The notes: a model not told the origin generated them from the letters alone. A stretch of DNA of 12,162 nucleotides from Bartonella birtlesii IBS 325 (GCF_000273375.1 NZ_CM001557.1:148813-160974); one strand, 5' to 3'. Counted from the stretch's first letter, positions 1 through 8,152 are shown. Translations and numbers: made by a program.

Positions 1-30
1 CATTATGGAGAGATCTACACTTTCTGTTCA
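1..30. repeat. 30-bp direct repeat, copy 1
   Basis: The first 30 bases (beginning CATTATGGAG, ending TTTCTGTTCA) recur without mismatch at 670-699. In copy 2 the repeat starts directly after the stop codon of the small HTH gene. By analogy copy 1 should sit directly behind the stop of another HTH gene just left of the window. The sequences after the two copies differ, so the homology ends at the repeat. Confidence 0.9.
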
Positions 31-55
31 TTAAAAAACGCTGTTTTCATTTTTA

Positions 56-84
56 TTGTAAATCCCCTGAAATTCCTTTATAGT
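56..84 (+). promoter_or_regulatory. Predicted sigma70 promoter of the Brt-like RNA
   Basis: TTGTAA at 56-61 and TATAGT at 79-84 are separated by 17 bases, the optimal spacing. Transcription would start near 91. From there an RNA of about 200 nt would end near 284-295, just past a GC-rich hairpin and just before the HTH gene. The start site is inferred from spacing only. Confidence 0.55.
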
Positions 85-90
85 TTAAAA

Positions 91-290
91 GATGATTTTG
101 GTCGCATACGCAACGACCAATAGGGCTCTAAAACCCGAAACCTAAACATGAATTTACCCCGCTTTGCGGGTATCCCGGGATTCCGGGAGATTTTGCTATG
201 TCCAAGTGCTCTCAGCACTAAAAGCAAAATGCTGATTTAGGTTCAGTTTTAGACTCCCGGAATACTCATGCGAGGGCGCTCGCACTCGGC
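91..290 (+). ncRNA. Brt-like structured RNA upstream of an XRE regulator
   Basis: This stretch is GC-richer than its surroundings and packed with perfect inverted repeats. Seen directly: a hairpin at 98-104/114-120; CCCGC-TTT-GCGGG at 158-170; a 10-bp closing helix 180-189/254-263 (ATTCCGGGAG with CTCCCGGAAT). Inside that helix are an 8-bp helix 190-197/223-230 capped by 205-210/214-219 (AGTGCT-CTC-AGCACT) and a short 232-235/243-246 hairpin, together a three-way junction. A 6-bp hairpin at 269-274/279-284 follows. Known: B. henselae makes nine abundant RNAs of about 194-203 nt (Brt1-9), each directly upstream of a poorly transcribed HTH gene (Trp1-9), and Brt1/Trp1 affect badA. Position, size from the predicted start site and neighbour all fit. 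The exact ends are inferred; there is no U-tract after the last hairpin, so how the RNA ends is unclear. Confidence 0.7.
123..132 (+). repeat. 10-bp direct repeat GGGCTCTAAA, copy 1
   Basis: GGGCTCTAAA at 123-132 recurs exactly at 294-303, where it forms the spacer between the G-rich ribosome binding site and the GTG start of the HTH gene. The two copies bracket most of the Brt-like RNA. Chance is possible for 10 bp, but the location in the initiation region makes it worth recording. Confidence 0.5.
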
Positions 291-296
291 GGGGGG
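288..296 (+). promoter_or_regulatory. G-rich ribosome binding site of the HTH gene, possibly masked
   Basis: GGCGGGGGG lies 7 bases before GTG 304 and is the only Shine-Dalgarno-like sequence near either possible start. GCGGGG at 289-294 is exactly complementary to CCCCGC at 157-162 in the Brt-like RNA. The same CCCCGC also contributes CCCGC to a local hairpin (158-162/166-170). The two pairings exclude one another, so the site could be hidden or exposed by the RNA's fold. Confidence 0.5.
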
Positions 297-303
297 CTCT
301 AAA
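294..303 (+). repeat. 10-bp direct repeat GGGCTCTAAA, copy 2
   Basis: This is the second copy of GGGCTCTAAA (first at 123-132). Its GGG is the end of the six-G run that probably serves as Shine-Dalgarno for the HTH gene, and its AAA directly precedes the GTG start codon at 304. Confidence 0.5.
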
Positions 304-669
304 GTGCAAACCAAAACTCTCAACGACATTTTTGTAGGCAAGAGAATTCGTTTGAGGCGAAAAATGTTGAAAATGTCTCAAAAAGAATTAGCGCATGCTT
401 TAAATGTAAGCTACCAACAAGTTCAAAAATATGAAACAGGCTTAAATCGTGTTGCTGCGGGACACCTGAAAGATATTGCCGATATCCTGAGCGTTCCACT
501 TACCTTTTTTTACACTGATGTCTTAACAAAACAAGAAATCCCATACCATCATGATGCGCTCATATCGAGCAGAGAGGAATATTTGCTTTTAAAAAGATTT
601 AGAGTTTTAACCTCTGTAAAACAAAGAGCAATTTTACAACTCATCGCTGATCAGAATGAAAGTTTTTAA
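304..669 (+). CDS. Small XRE-family DNA-binding regulator (Trp-like)
   Basis: This encodes a 121-aa cytoplasmic protein with one helix-turn-helix domain, probably a transcription regulator. Residues about 13-66 form a Cro/C1-type domain; helices 2-3 run from SQKELAHALNV to SYQQVQKYE, followed by the family's G-x-N-R-V turn and a conserved VPLTFFY end. The 50-residue tail has no recognisable domain. I choose GTG 304 because it has a G-rich ribosome binding site. The in-frame ATG at 268 has none, lies in a hairpin (269-284) and would add 12 residues encoded by structured RNA. Known: Bartonella Trp proteins follow Brt RNAs, and Trp1 has been implicated in control of the adhesin gene badA; alphaproteobacterial relatives include PraR-like regulators. 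Inferred: expression depends on readthrough or refolding of the upstream RNA. The target genes of this copy cannot be told from sequence. Confidence 0.85.
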   Translation: MQTKTLNDIFVGKRIRLRRKMLKMSQKELAHALNVSYQQVQKYETGLNRVAAGHLKDIADILSVPLTFFYTDVLTKQEIPYHHDALISSREEYLLLKRFRVLTSVKQRAILQLIADQNESF

Positions 670-699
670 CATTATGGAGAGATCTACACTTTCTGTTCA
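670..699. repeat. 30-bp direct repeat, copy 2
   Basis: This is an exact copy of bases 1-30, starting at the first base after the HTH stop codon (667-669). CTGTTCA at its end (693-699) has an inverted match TGAACAG at 746-752 followed by TTTTTATTTT. That could act as a poor long-loop terminator, but the 46-base loop makes it doubtful. The repeat most likely marks the shared 3' flank of tandem Brt/trp units. Confidence 0.9.
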
Positions 700-811
700 G
701 TAGCATTCGTGGATATTTTTTTAAAGCCCAGCCTTTTACGCATAGTGAACAGTTTTTATTTTCAACCATGTGCACTTAAATACGCCTGTTATAAATACTT
801 GGGTATCTGTT
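700..811. other. Non-coding gap after the HTH gene
   Basis: I see no gene here. It contains AT-rich runs and the TGAACAG-T-run noted with the 30-bp repeat. On the minus strand, the bases just beyond 812 occupy the place where an IS605-type RNA would carry its guide, but with the element decayed this is probably only flanking DNA. Confidence 0.4.
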
Positions 812-873
812 TTAACTTCCCTCCACCCTAAAGGACGGTGATTCCTGCCACAACCGATCTGTAACTCATCGGG
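812..873 (-). ncRNA. omegaRNA/right-end-like remnant of an IS200/IS605 element
   Basis: On the minus strand this reads as GGAATCACCGTCC-TTTA-GGGTGGAGGGAAGTTAA in pieces, which resembles the conserved right end of TnpB-carrying IS200/IS605 elements (hairpin, then a purine-rich stretch, then a TCAA-like end). Upstream within it is a clean hairpin, CCGAT at 854-858 with ATCGG at 868-872. In such elements this RNA overlaps the tnpB 3' end and guides the nuclease; here the frame ends inside the hairpin loop, as expected. The identification is from pattern memory. No left end and no intact tnpB are present. Confidence 0.5.
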
Positions 874-1007
874 CTTCTCTTAAGGCCGGTTCTCCTTGCC
901 TTCTCACTCATGCATTTCATTTTATAAGATTCTACGGGCAAGCCCTGCCCTGAATATTCACCACACTCTTGAACAAAAAATATCACATGGGTAAAATTTA
1001 CCTTATA
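828..1007 (-). pseudogene. C-terminal remnant of a TnpB-like protein
   Basis: A minus-strand frame of 59 codons is open from a TGA at 1008-1010 to a TAG at 828-830, with no start codon of its own at the upstream end. It includes ECGEYSGQGLPVES and ends with VVAGITVL. A CGE-type segment after the zinc ribbon and a GI(P/T)VL-like end encoded by the right-end hairpin are common in IS200/IS605 TnpB proteins. The catalytic RuvC parts and the zinc-ribbon cysteine pairs are absent. Upstream sequence (1011-1240) shows no continuing frame, so the rest has been deleted or has decayed. It is presumably non-functional. Confidence 0.5.
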
Positions 1008-1010
1008 TCA

Positions 1011-1248
1011 CCACCATAAACGACAGTATTTTACGGCACAGCAGGATAAAAACACTTCATTGCGTAAAAAAGCATGGTGAAAGAGCAAAATCTTCTGACA
1101 CCAACAATAAGACGGAGCAACCTTGTTTTCCAATAAAAACGCGAGCATCAACGAATCTGAGTAGAATTGCTTTATTTTATGCATTAATAATCTATACCCT
1201 GCCGGAACTTTCCTGATTCAAGGATTCTTTTCCAGCAGCTGTCAAAAA
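1011..1248. other. Gap between TnpB remnant and groEL terminator
   Basis: I see no open frame or structured RNA here that I can support. It may hold unrecognisable decay products of the insertion element. Confidence 0.4.
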
Positions 1249-1277
1249 ACAAAAAAAACGGGCCCAATGGACCCGTT
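1249..1277 (-). terminator. Intrinsic terminator of groES-groEL
   Basis: On the minus strand AACGGGTCC pairs with GGGCCCGTT (1269-1277 with 1257-1265; nine pairs, one G-U) around a 3-base loop, followed by a run of eight T (1251-1258, overlapping the stem end). It lies about 25 bases past the groEL stop codon. Confidence 0.9.
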
Positions 1278-1299
1278 TCTTTTTACCTTTATAAGGGGC

Positions 1300-2943
<1,644 letters not shown>

Positions 2944-3019
2944 TTAATTTCTCCTTGGAGTTGTCTTAATGAAGTACAAAATACCAAATAATACAAAATG
3001 GAAGTATTGAGAGACTAAA

Positions 3020-3316
3020 TTAGCCCAAAATTCCCATAATGTCAGATTCTTTCATAATAAGAAGGTCTTCACCATTAATTTTAACTTCGGTTCCAGACCA
3101 TTTTCCAAACAAGATACGATCTCCTGTTTTAACTTCTAAGGGCACACGCTTTCCGTTATCATCGAGAGCGCCATTGCCAACAGCAATAATTTCACCTTCT
3201 TGAGGTTTTTCCTTTGCTGTATCAGGGATGATAATCCCACCAGCAGTCTTATTTTCAGATTCAACCCGACGGACAACGACACGATCGTGAAGTGGGCGGA
3301 ATTGTATGTTAGCCAT
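3020..3316 (-). CDS. groES: Co-chaperonin GroES (10 kDa subunit)
   Basis: This 98-aa protein is the heptameric lid of the GroEL chamber in the cytoplasm. It has the usual start [12 protein letters not shown], the mobile loop around residues 19-33 ([14 protein letters not shown]) that contacts GroEL, and the C-terminal [16 protein letters not shown] strand. AAGGA (3325-3329) lies eight bases before the ATG. It is the first gene of the groES-groEL operon. Its leader contains the CIRCE operator, so it should be repressed by HrcA and released on heat or misfolding stress. Confidence 0.98.
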   Translation of the reverse strand: MANIQFRPLHDRVVVRRVESENKTAGGIIIPDTAKEKPQEGEIIAVGNGALDDNGKRVPLEVKTGDRILFGKWSGTEVKINGEDLLIMKESDIMGILG

Positions 3317-3366
3317 GTTTTAAATCCTTAAAACTTAGTATAACTGAATTAATCTTAAAGGGTTTG

Positions 3367-3393
3367 TTAGCACTCTTAAACTATGAGTGCTAG
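3367..3393 (-). promoter_or_regulatory. CIRCE operator (HrcA binding site)
   Basis: TTAGCACTC at 3367-3375 and GAGTGCTAG at 3385-3393 form an inverted repeat with a 9-base spacer. This matches the CIRCE consensus (TTAGCACTC-N9-GAGTGCTAA) with one changed end base. It lies in the early transcribed region of groES, just downstream of the predicted start site, the usual place for HrcA repression. Confidence 0.95.
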
Positions 3394-3403
3394 TATCAAC
3401 CCG

Positions 3404-3432
3404 AATATAAAATCGCCACTCTTCAATGTCAA
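3404..3432 (-). promoter_or_regulatory. groES-groEL promoter
   Basis: Minus strand: TTGACA (3427-3432), 17 bases, TATATT (3404-3409). This is a near-perfect housekeeping promoter. The start site should fall near 3397, four bases before the CIRCE operator. I see no clear alphaproteobacterial RpoH -10 (CCCCAT type), so HrcA is probably the main control. Confidence 0.85.
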
Positions 3433-3459
3433 GGATCAACTGTTAAAATAATTTATTTT

Positions 3460-3489
3460 AAGAGGTCTTAAGAGTCTTGCCTCTTTTTT
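3460..3489 (+). terminator. Terminator-like hairpin in front of fumC
   Basis: AAGAGGT (3460-3466) pairs with GCCTCTT (3479-3485; last pair G-U) and is followed by a T run to 3489. The loop contains AAGA/TCTT, which can pair further. It reads as an intrinsic terminator on the plus strand, yet no plus-strand gene precedes it. It could be an attenuator in the fumC leader or a barrier against antisense transcription from the groES side. Confidence 0.5.
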
Positions 3490-3543
3490 CACTTTTGCGT
3501 TATCTAGCTTTTTATTATACCTGTGAACATAAAGGATCTTATC

Positions 3544-4932
3544 ATGGTTGAAACACGTCAGGAAACGGATAGCTTTGGAACAATTTCGGTACGTCAAGAC
3601 CGTTATTGGGGTGCACAAACTGAACGTTCTCTGCATAATTTTAATATTGGCAGTGAAAAACAACCTCTCACCATCATCTATGCCTTAAGCCTTATCAAAA
3701 AGGCGGCAGCTCTTGTGAATATGGAAAAAGGGAAGCTTCCGCAAAACATCGGGAAAGCAATCATTACTGCTGCTGATGAGGTACTTGCAGGGACATTCGA
3801 TACGCATTTTCCCCTTTCTGTCTGGCAAACGGGCTCCGGCACGCAAAGCAATATGAACGTCAATGAAGTCATCGCTAACCATGCCAGCCTCCTCTTGGGA
3901 GGAAAACTTGGCAACAAAACACCCGTTCACCCAAATGATCACGTGAATATGAGCCAATCATCAAACGATTCTTTTCCTACCGCGCTTCATATTGCGACCA
4001 CACTACAAACGCGTCAACACTTATTTCCTATTCTTGAAGCTCTTATTACCACTTTAAGAAAAAAAGAAGAAGAATTTGCCGACATTATCAAAATCGGACG
4101 CACCCATACCCAAGATGCAACGCCCTTAACTTTAGCACAAGAATTTTCAGGCTATCGCGCCGCACTAGAAGCCAATCTCCAGCGCATTGAAACAGCTCTT
4201 GCCGACGTTCAGACACTTGCTCAAGGAGGTACAGCTGTTGGAACAGGGCTCAATGCACCAAAAGGTTTTGATGTTGCTTTTGCGCAAACAATAAGCACCC
4301 TTACAGGGATAACCTTTAAAACCGCCAACAATAAATTTGAAGCCCTTGCCCACCATGGGGCCCTTGCACATTTCCATGGAAGCCTGAATGCTCTAGCTGC
4401 TGATTTGTTTAAAATTGCCAACGATATCCGATTTTTAGGATCAGGTCCCCGCTCAGGCTTGGGTGAATTAAGCTTACCCGAAAACGAACCAGGATCTTCT
4501 ATCATGCCAGGCAAGGTTAACCCCACACAGTGCGAAGCAATGACAATGGTTGCCTGCCAAGTCTTTGGCAATCATACCAGCGTCACATTTGCCGCAAGCC
4601 AAGGACATTTTGAACTAAACGTTTATAAACCTGTTATTGGCTATAATGTATTACAATCGATCACACTTCTTGGTGATTGCATGCGCTCTTTTGACTTGCA
4701 TTGTATACAAGGATTACGCGCCAATCGCGTTCATATTCACTCTCTCATGGAACGCTCTTTAATGCTCGTGACAGCCCTTGCCCCAGAAATTGGCTATGAA
4801 AAAGCTGCTGAAATTGCCAAAGCAGCGCATAAAAATGATACAACTTTGCGCACTGAAGCACTAAAAGCAGGTGTTTCTGGAGAGGATTATGATCGTCTGG
4901 TTGATCCCAAAAAGATGATCGCCCCACAATAA
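3544..4932 (+). CDS. fumC: Class II fumarate hydratase
   Basis: This iron-independent, tetrameric fumarase converts fumarate and L-malate reversibly in the TCA cycle (cytoplasm). The 462 aa contain the superfamily signatures in order: [12 protein letters not shown] (about 97-108), [31 protein letters not shown] with the catalytic His188, and [11 protein letters not shown] with the catalytic Ser318. I start at ATG 3544, seven bases after AAAGGA (3531-3536). With this start both catalytic residues take the same numbers as in E. coli FumC. An upstream in-frame GTG (3523) would add seven residues and lacks a ribosome site. It is divergent from groES and is followed by its own terminator, so it is a single-gene unit. 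Confidence 0.97.
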   Translation: MVETRQETDSFGTISVRQDRYWGAQTERSLHNFNIGSEKQPLTIIYALSLIKKAAALVNMEKGKLPQNIGKAIITAADEVLAGTFDTHFPLSVWQTGSGTQSNMNVNEVIANHASLLLGGKLGNKTPVHPNDHVNMSQSSNDSFPTALHIATTLQTRQHLFPILEALITTLRKKEEEFADIIKIGRTHTQDATPLTLAQEFSGYRAALEANLQRIETALADVQTLAQGGTAVGTGLNAPKGFDVAFAQTISTLTGITFKTANNKFEALAHHGALAHFHGSLNALAADLFKIANDIRFLGSGPRSGLGELSLPENEPGSSIMPGKVNPTQCEAMTMVACQVFGNHTSVTFAASQGHFELNVYKPVIGYNVLQSITLLGDCMRSFDLHCIQGLRANRVHIHSLMERSLMLVTALAPEIGYEKAAEIAKAAHKNDTTLRTEALKAGVSGEDYDRLVDPKKMIAPQ

Positions 4933-4966
4933 ACAATAGGATGTAAATCGTCTTAAAACAAAAGAT

Positions 4967-4997
4967 ATCGGACCGTTCGCGGTCCGATTGCCTTTTT
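4967..4997 (+). terminator. Intrinsic terminator of fumC
   Basis: ATCGGACCG (4967-4975) pairs perfectly with CGGTCCGAT (4980-4988) around a UUCG tetraloop closed by G-C, followed by TTGCCTTTTT. It lies 34 bases after the fumC stop codon. Confidence 0.93.
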
Positions 4998-5340
4998 ATG
5001 CGCACCTCTTACAAAGATACCTTCCCCCTTGGATACATTACCCTTTTGCAAAGATAAGAATTTTTTGCACATCCCATGCATAAAGCACAAACTTCAAGAG
5101 ATGATAATAACCTACTCAAGCCCCCAATATGCTCCACCCACAATAAGTAGCAGAATACAGACCTTGCCAAAATTTTCTCTCAAAAAAAATAGGAGAAATA
5201 TTAAAACCTTCATTTGTTGCCCGACAACATATGATTTTGGACATCACATCCATACGCAAATTTGAGTAAAGAAAACCCTCTCAAAAATGAGAACAGACTC
5301 CTCCATCTTAGCAAACAAATACAATCCCAACAAGGATCCT
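4998..5340. other. Gap between fumC and pgm (convergent)
   Basis: I see no gene that I can support. A plus-strand 78-codon frame (5029-5265) has no ribosome binding site, low-complexity residue use and no recognisable domain. No clear hairpins or repeats were seen. Confidence 0.5.
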
Positions 5341-5370
5341 AAAAAACAACATGACTCAGCGCTCTCATGT
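5341..5370 (-). terminator. Intrinsic terminator overlapping the pgm stop codon
   Basis: Minus strand: ACATGA (5365-5370) pairs with TCATGT (5349-5354) around a 10-base loop, followed by TG and six T (5341-5346). The first arm contains the pgm stop codon TGA (5365-5367), so the coding end and the terminator share sequence. Confidence 0.7.
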
Positions 5371-6993
5371 GATAATATCGGGGTGTGTGCGACCTAATTC
5401 TTGTGGTATATTCAACAGTTTCAGTGCTGCTTGTTGCAAAGGTCGGAGAACTTTTTGCAAATCTTGATTGTGTTTGTGTGGATTTCTTTCATACTGCTCA
5501 AAATAAAGCCGTAAAGTAGCTCCCACCGTCCCTGTTCCCGATAAGCGTATCACTAATCGTGCACCGTTCTTGAAAAAAATACGGATACCTTGCTTTATGC
5601 TAACACTCTGATCAATGGGATCATGATAAGTAAAATCGTCTGCTTTTTCGACCTCTAATCCAGCAATTTCTGTTCCCACTTGTGGCAAATCTGTACGTAA
5701 TCGTTCTATAATCGCTTCTGCTTTATCACTCTCCACACCTTCATAATCATGGCGCGAAGTGTAAAAGCGCCCATAAGTGCACCAATGTTGTTGAACAATT
5801 TGTGCGACAGATTTCCCTGTCACCGCTAAAAGATTGAGCCAAAATAACACAGCCCATAAACCATCTTTTTCGCGGATATGATGAGAGCCAGTTCCAAAGC
5901 TTTCTTCACCACAAAAGGTGACTTTTCCTGCATCCAAAAGCGACGCAAAAAACTTCCATCCCGTTGGCGTCTCAAAACAATTCAACCCTTTTTTTTCAGC
6001 AACCAGATCAACAGCACGCGCTGTTGGCATAGATCGGGCAATCCCCACAATGCCTTGACGATAACCTTTAATCAGATGTGCATGCTCAACCATAAGTGCC
6101 AAAGAATCAGAAGGCGTGACAAATTGCCCACGACCAATAATGAGATTACGATCTCCATCACCATCAGATGCCGCGCCAAGGTCAGGGGCTTGATCAGACA
6201 TTAACAAATCATAAAGAGCCTTAGCATAAACCAAATTGGGATCTGGATGCCCTCCTCCGAAATCTGGCAAAGGAACACCATTAACCACCGTTCCTTCCGA
6301 AAACCCTAAACATTTCTCAAAAATTTCGCGCGCATAAGGCCCCGTGACAGCATGCATTGCATCAAAGCGTAGGGTTAAGCCTCTTTCTACTGCTCGAGCA
6401 ATACAATCAAAGTCAAAAATCTCCTGCATCAAAGCAACATAATCAGCTACCGGATCAAGTATTTCCACTCGCATAGACCCGATAAAGCTCGTTCCTTCTC
6501 TGTCTAAATCAACATCTGGAGCTTCAAAAATTTTATAAAAAGCAAGATGTTGTGACGCTGCAAAAATAGCTTCACACAAAGAATCAGGGGCAGGACCACC
6601 ATGAGAAATATTGTATTTTATGCCACAATCTCCTTCTAAACCACCAGGATTATGACTTGCTGAGAGAATAATCCCACCATAAGCATGATATTTGCGAATA
6701 AGATGTGAGACAGCAGGCGTGGAAAGAATACCCCCTCTTCCAACTTTTACACAAGCAACACCGTGAGCCGCAGCCATTTTCAATACAATCTGAAGAAGGG
6801 TAAGGTTGAAAGTGCGCCCATCACCACCAAGAATTAACAATTTCCCTTCCATAGGCCCAATGCTATTAAAAATGGATTGGATAAAATTTTCAACATAATG
6901 AGGCTGTTGAAAAACCGATACTTTTTTGCGCAAACCAGACGTCCCAAGTTTTTGATCATTAAAAGCCATAGTCAAAACTGTAGTTATGGTCAT
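5365..6993 (-). CDS. pgm: Alpha-D-phosphoglucomutase
   Basis: This enzyme interconverts glucose-1-phosphate and glucose-6-phosphate in the cytoplasm, linking central metabolism to sugar nucleotides for LPS and other glycans. The 542 aa show all four active-site parts in order: SASHNPGG with the phosphorylated Ser113, the metal site DGDGDR (277-282), the sugar-binding loop GEESFGTGS (362-370), and the phosphate-binding RLSGTGTVGATLR (483-495). The early TSGLRKKV (about 18-25) is typical of the rhizobial-type enzyme. ATG 6993 is preferred over the internal Met9 because AAGG (7001-7004) sits eight bases upstream and the first residues align with rhizobial relatives. It is a single gene, divergent from the peroxiredoxin; no confident promoter was found. 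Confidence 0.96.
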   Translation of the reverse strand: MTITTVLTMAFNDQKLGTSGLRKKVSVFQQPHYVENFIQSIFNSIGPMEGKLLILGGDGRTFNLTLLQIVLKMAAAHGVACVKVGRGGILSTPAVSHLIRKYHAYGGIILSASHNPGGLEGDCGIKYNISHGGPAPDSLCEAIFAASQHLAFYKIFEAPDVDLDREGTSFIGSMRVEILDPVADYVALMQEIFDFDCIARAVERGLTLRFDAMHAVTGPYAREIFEKCLGFSEGTVVNGVPLPDFGGGHPDPNLVYAKALYDLLMSDQAPDLGAASDGDGDRNLIIGRGQFVTPSDSLALMVEHAHLIKGYRQGIVGIARSMPTARAVDLVAEKKGLNCFETPTGWKFFASLLDAGKVTFCGEESFGTGSHHIREKDGLWAVLFWLNLLAVTGKSVAQIVQQHWCTYGRFYTSRHDYEGVESDKAEAIIERLRTDLPQVGTEIAGLEVEKADDFTYHDPIDQSVSIKQGIRIFFKNGARLVIRLSGTGTVGATLRLYFEQYERNPHKHNQDLQKVLRPLQQAALKLLNIPQELGRTHPDIIT

Positions 6994-7209
6994 GTAAATA
7001 CCTTCATATTCTTTCTTTTAATTTTAAGAGCAAGAGTATCCAAAGTCGACCATTAATTCTACTTGACGGAATAGTGAAATATTTGCACACTCATTAGAAG
7101 TAAAAATTTTAAAAGAAGCCCTTTTATTTAAAACGTTCTTTCCCATATGTTTTTAAATCCGAAGGGTGTTTTAAAACACAATTTTCGTAAAAAATATAGG
7201 AGCATCATT
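6994..7209. other. Divergent spacer between pgm and the peroxiredoxin
   Basis: This 216-base AT-rich region must carry both promoters. TTGACG at 7063-7068 is a possible plus-strand -35 box, but no good -10 follows at normal spacing. An in-frame ATG at 7147 precedes the chosen peroxiredoxin start but lacks a ribosome site. Confidence 0.4.
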
Positions 7210-7734
7210 ATGATGAAAAAAACTGTTCCCAATGTAATATTCCACACACGTGTGCATGATGAATCAGTAAGTGGCAACAATCCTTATCGGTGGCAAGAAG
7301 TTAACAGTGATACGTACTTTAAAGGAAAACGGGTTATTCTTTTTTCTCTTCCTGGAGCTTTTACACCCACTTGCTCAATCTTTCAGCTACCTGACTTTGA
7401 AAAACTCTATGATGAATTTAAAAAAGTTGGCATTGATGAAATTTATTGCCTTTCCGTCAATGATGCTTTTGTCATGAACGCTTGGGGAAAAACTCAAGAC
7501 ATCAAAAATGTGAAATTAATCCCCGATGGCTCAGGCGAATTCACACGCAAAATGGGCATGCTGGTTTCTAAAGACAATATCGGTCTTGGAATGCGCTCAT
7601 GGCGTTATGCCGCTGTTATTAATGACGGCGTTATTGAACAATGGTTTGAAGAAGAAGGTCTTTCTGATAATTGCACAACAGATCCCTATGAAGTTTCTTC
7701 GCCACAAAATGTTTTAAAAGCCTTGAAAAATTAA
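7210..7734 (+). CDS. Prx5-type peroxiredoxin
   Basis: This thiol peroxidase (174 aa) reduces hydrogen peroxide and organic peroxides in the cytoplasm, using glutathione/glutaredoxin or thioredoxin as reductant. The peroxidatic Cys55 lies in LPGAFTPTCS, the Prx5 form of the PxxxTxxC motif. YCLSVNDAFVMNAW and GMLVSKDNIGLGMRSWRYA with the conserved Arg are also typical. Further cysteines are Cys80 (YCLSVND) and Cys155 near the C-terminus (DNCTTDP). Which of them, if any, acts as resolving cysteine cannot be told. I start at ATG 7210, seven bases after AGGAG (7198-7202). The upstream ATG 7147 would add 21 residues that are not part of the fold. It is a single-gene unit with a strong terminator. 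Host-derived oxidants make such an enzyme useful for a pathogen (inference). Confidence 0.93.
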   Translation: MMKKTVPNVIFHTRVHDESVSGNNPYRWQEVNSDTYFKGKRVILFSLPGAFTPTCSIFQLPDFEKLYDEFKKVGIDEIYCLSVNDAFVMNAWGKTQDIKNVKLIPDGSGEFTRKMGMLVSKDNIGLGMRSWRYAAVINDGVIEQWFEEEGLSDNCTTDPYEVSSPQNVLKALKN

Positions 7735-7774
7735 TTTTAAGCCTAGTTATACATTTGTCAAATGCAAACTTTCT

Positions 7775-7813
7775 AGCATAAATTCCTTTATAAAAAGGAA
7801 TTTATGCTTTTTT
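7775..7813 (+). terminator. Long-stem terminator of the peroxiredoxin gene
   Basis: AGCATAAATTCCTTT (7775-7789) pairs perfectly over 15 bases with 7794-7808 around an ATAA loop and runs into six T. The stem is AT-rich but long. Reading from the right, the A-rich left flank is weak, so it mainly serves the plus strand. Confidence 0.9.
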
Positions 7814-8152
7814 ATTCTATGAATTATAAATTGTAAAATCTGCACATATATTGACACCTATTTACGCCACAAAAGTATAAACAGTGCAGAGCAGTTCATC
7901 AGAGCATTCCTCCCAATATTTTCCCCCACCAATCCCCAGCAAAGGCAACACTCATCCTTATTGAAAACAAAAACAATCTCACGACAAAAACTGCTTCATT
8001 ATCATATACCACAAACACTATGTGGCCCCTCAAGCGCCTATAACAATACAAGCCCATCAACAGATCAATTCTTCTGTGGTTTAATAACCTGTTTTTTTCT
8101 ATTTTTTAAAGATCTTGTGCTCTAAAAATGACCACTAAAGCAGCCACTCATT
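7814..8152. other. Gap between peroxiredoxin and the orphan gene
   Basis: I see no supportable gene. A weak inverted repeat AAAATGA (8125-8131) / TCATTTT (8148-8154) overlaps the end of the minus-strand gene. It might serve as a poor terminator, but the loop is 16 bases and only a short T run follows. Confidence 0.45.

Noticed and set aside
180..263. tRNA-like cloverleaf in the structured RNA
   Set aside because: The three-way junction lacks a T-loop sequence, an anticodon arm of proper size and a CCA-proximal acceptor end.
268..303. ATG 268 as start of the HTH gene (133 aa)
   Set aside because: It has no ribosome site, lies at a 6-bp hairpin (269-284), and the 12 extra residues are encoded by the structured RNA; GTG 304 has a G-rich site at proper distance.
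3523..3543. GTG 3523 as fumC start
   Set aside because: ATG 3544 has AAAGGA seven bases upstream and gives catalytic residue numbers identical to E. coli FumC.
5029..5265. 78-codon plus-strand frame between fumC and pgm
   Set aside because: It has no ribosome site, no domain, and a composition typical of random AT-rich DNA.
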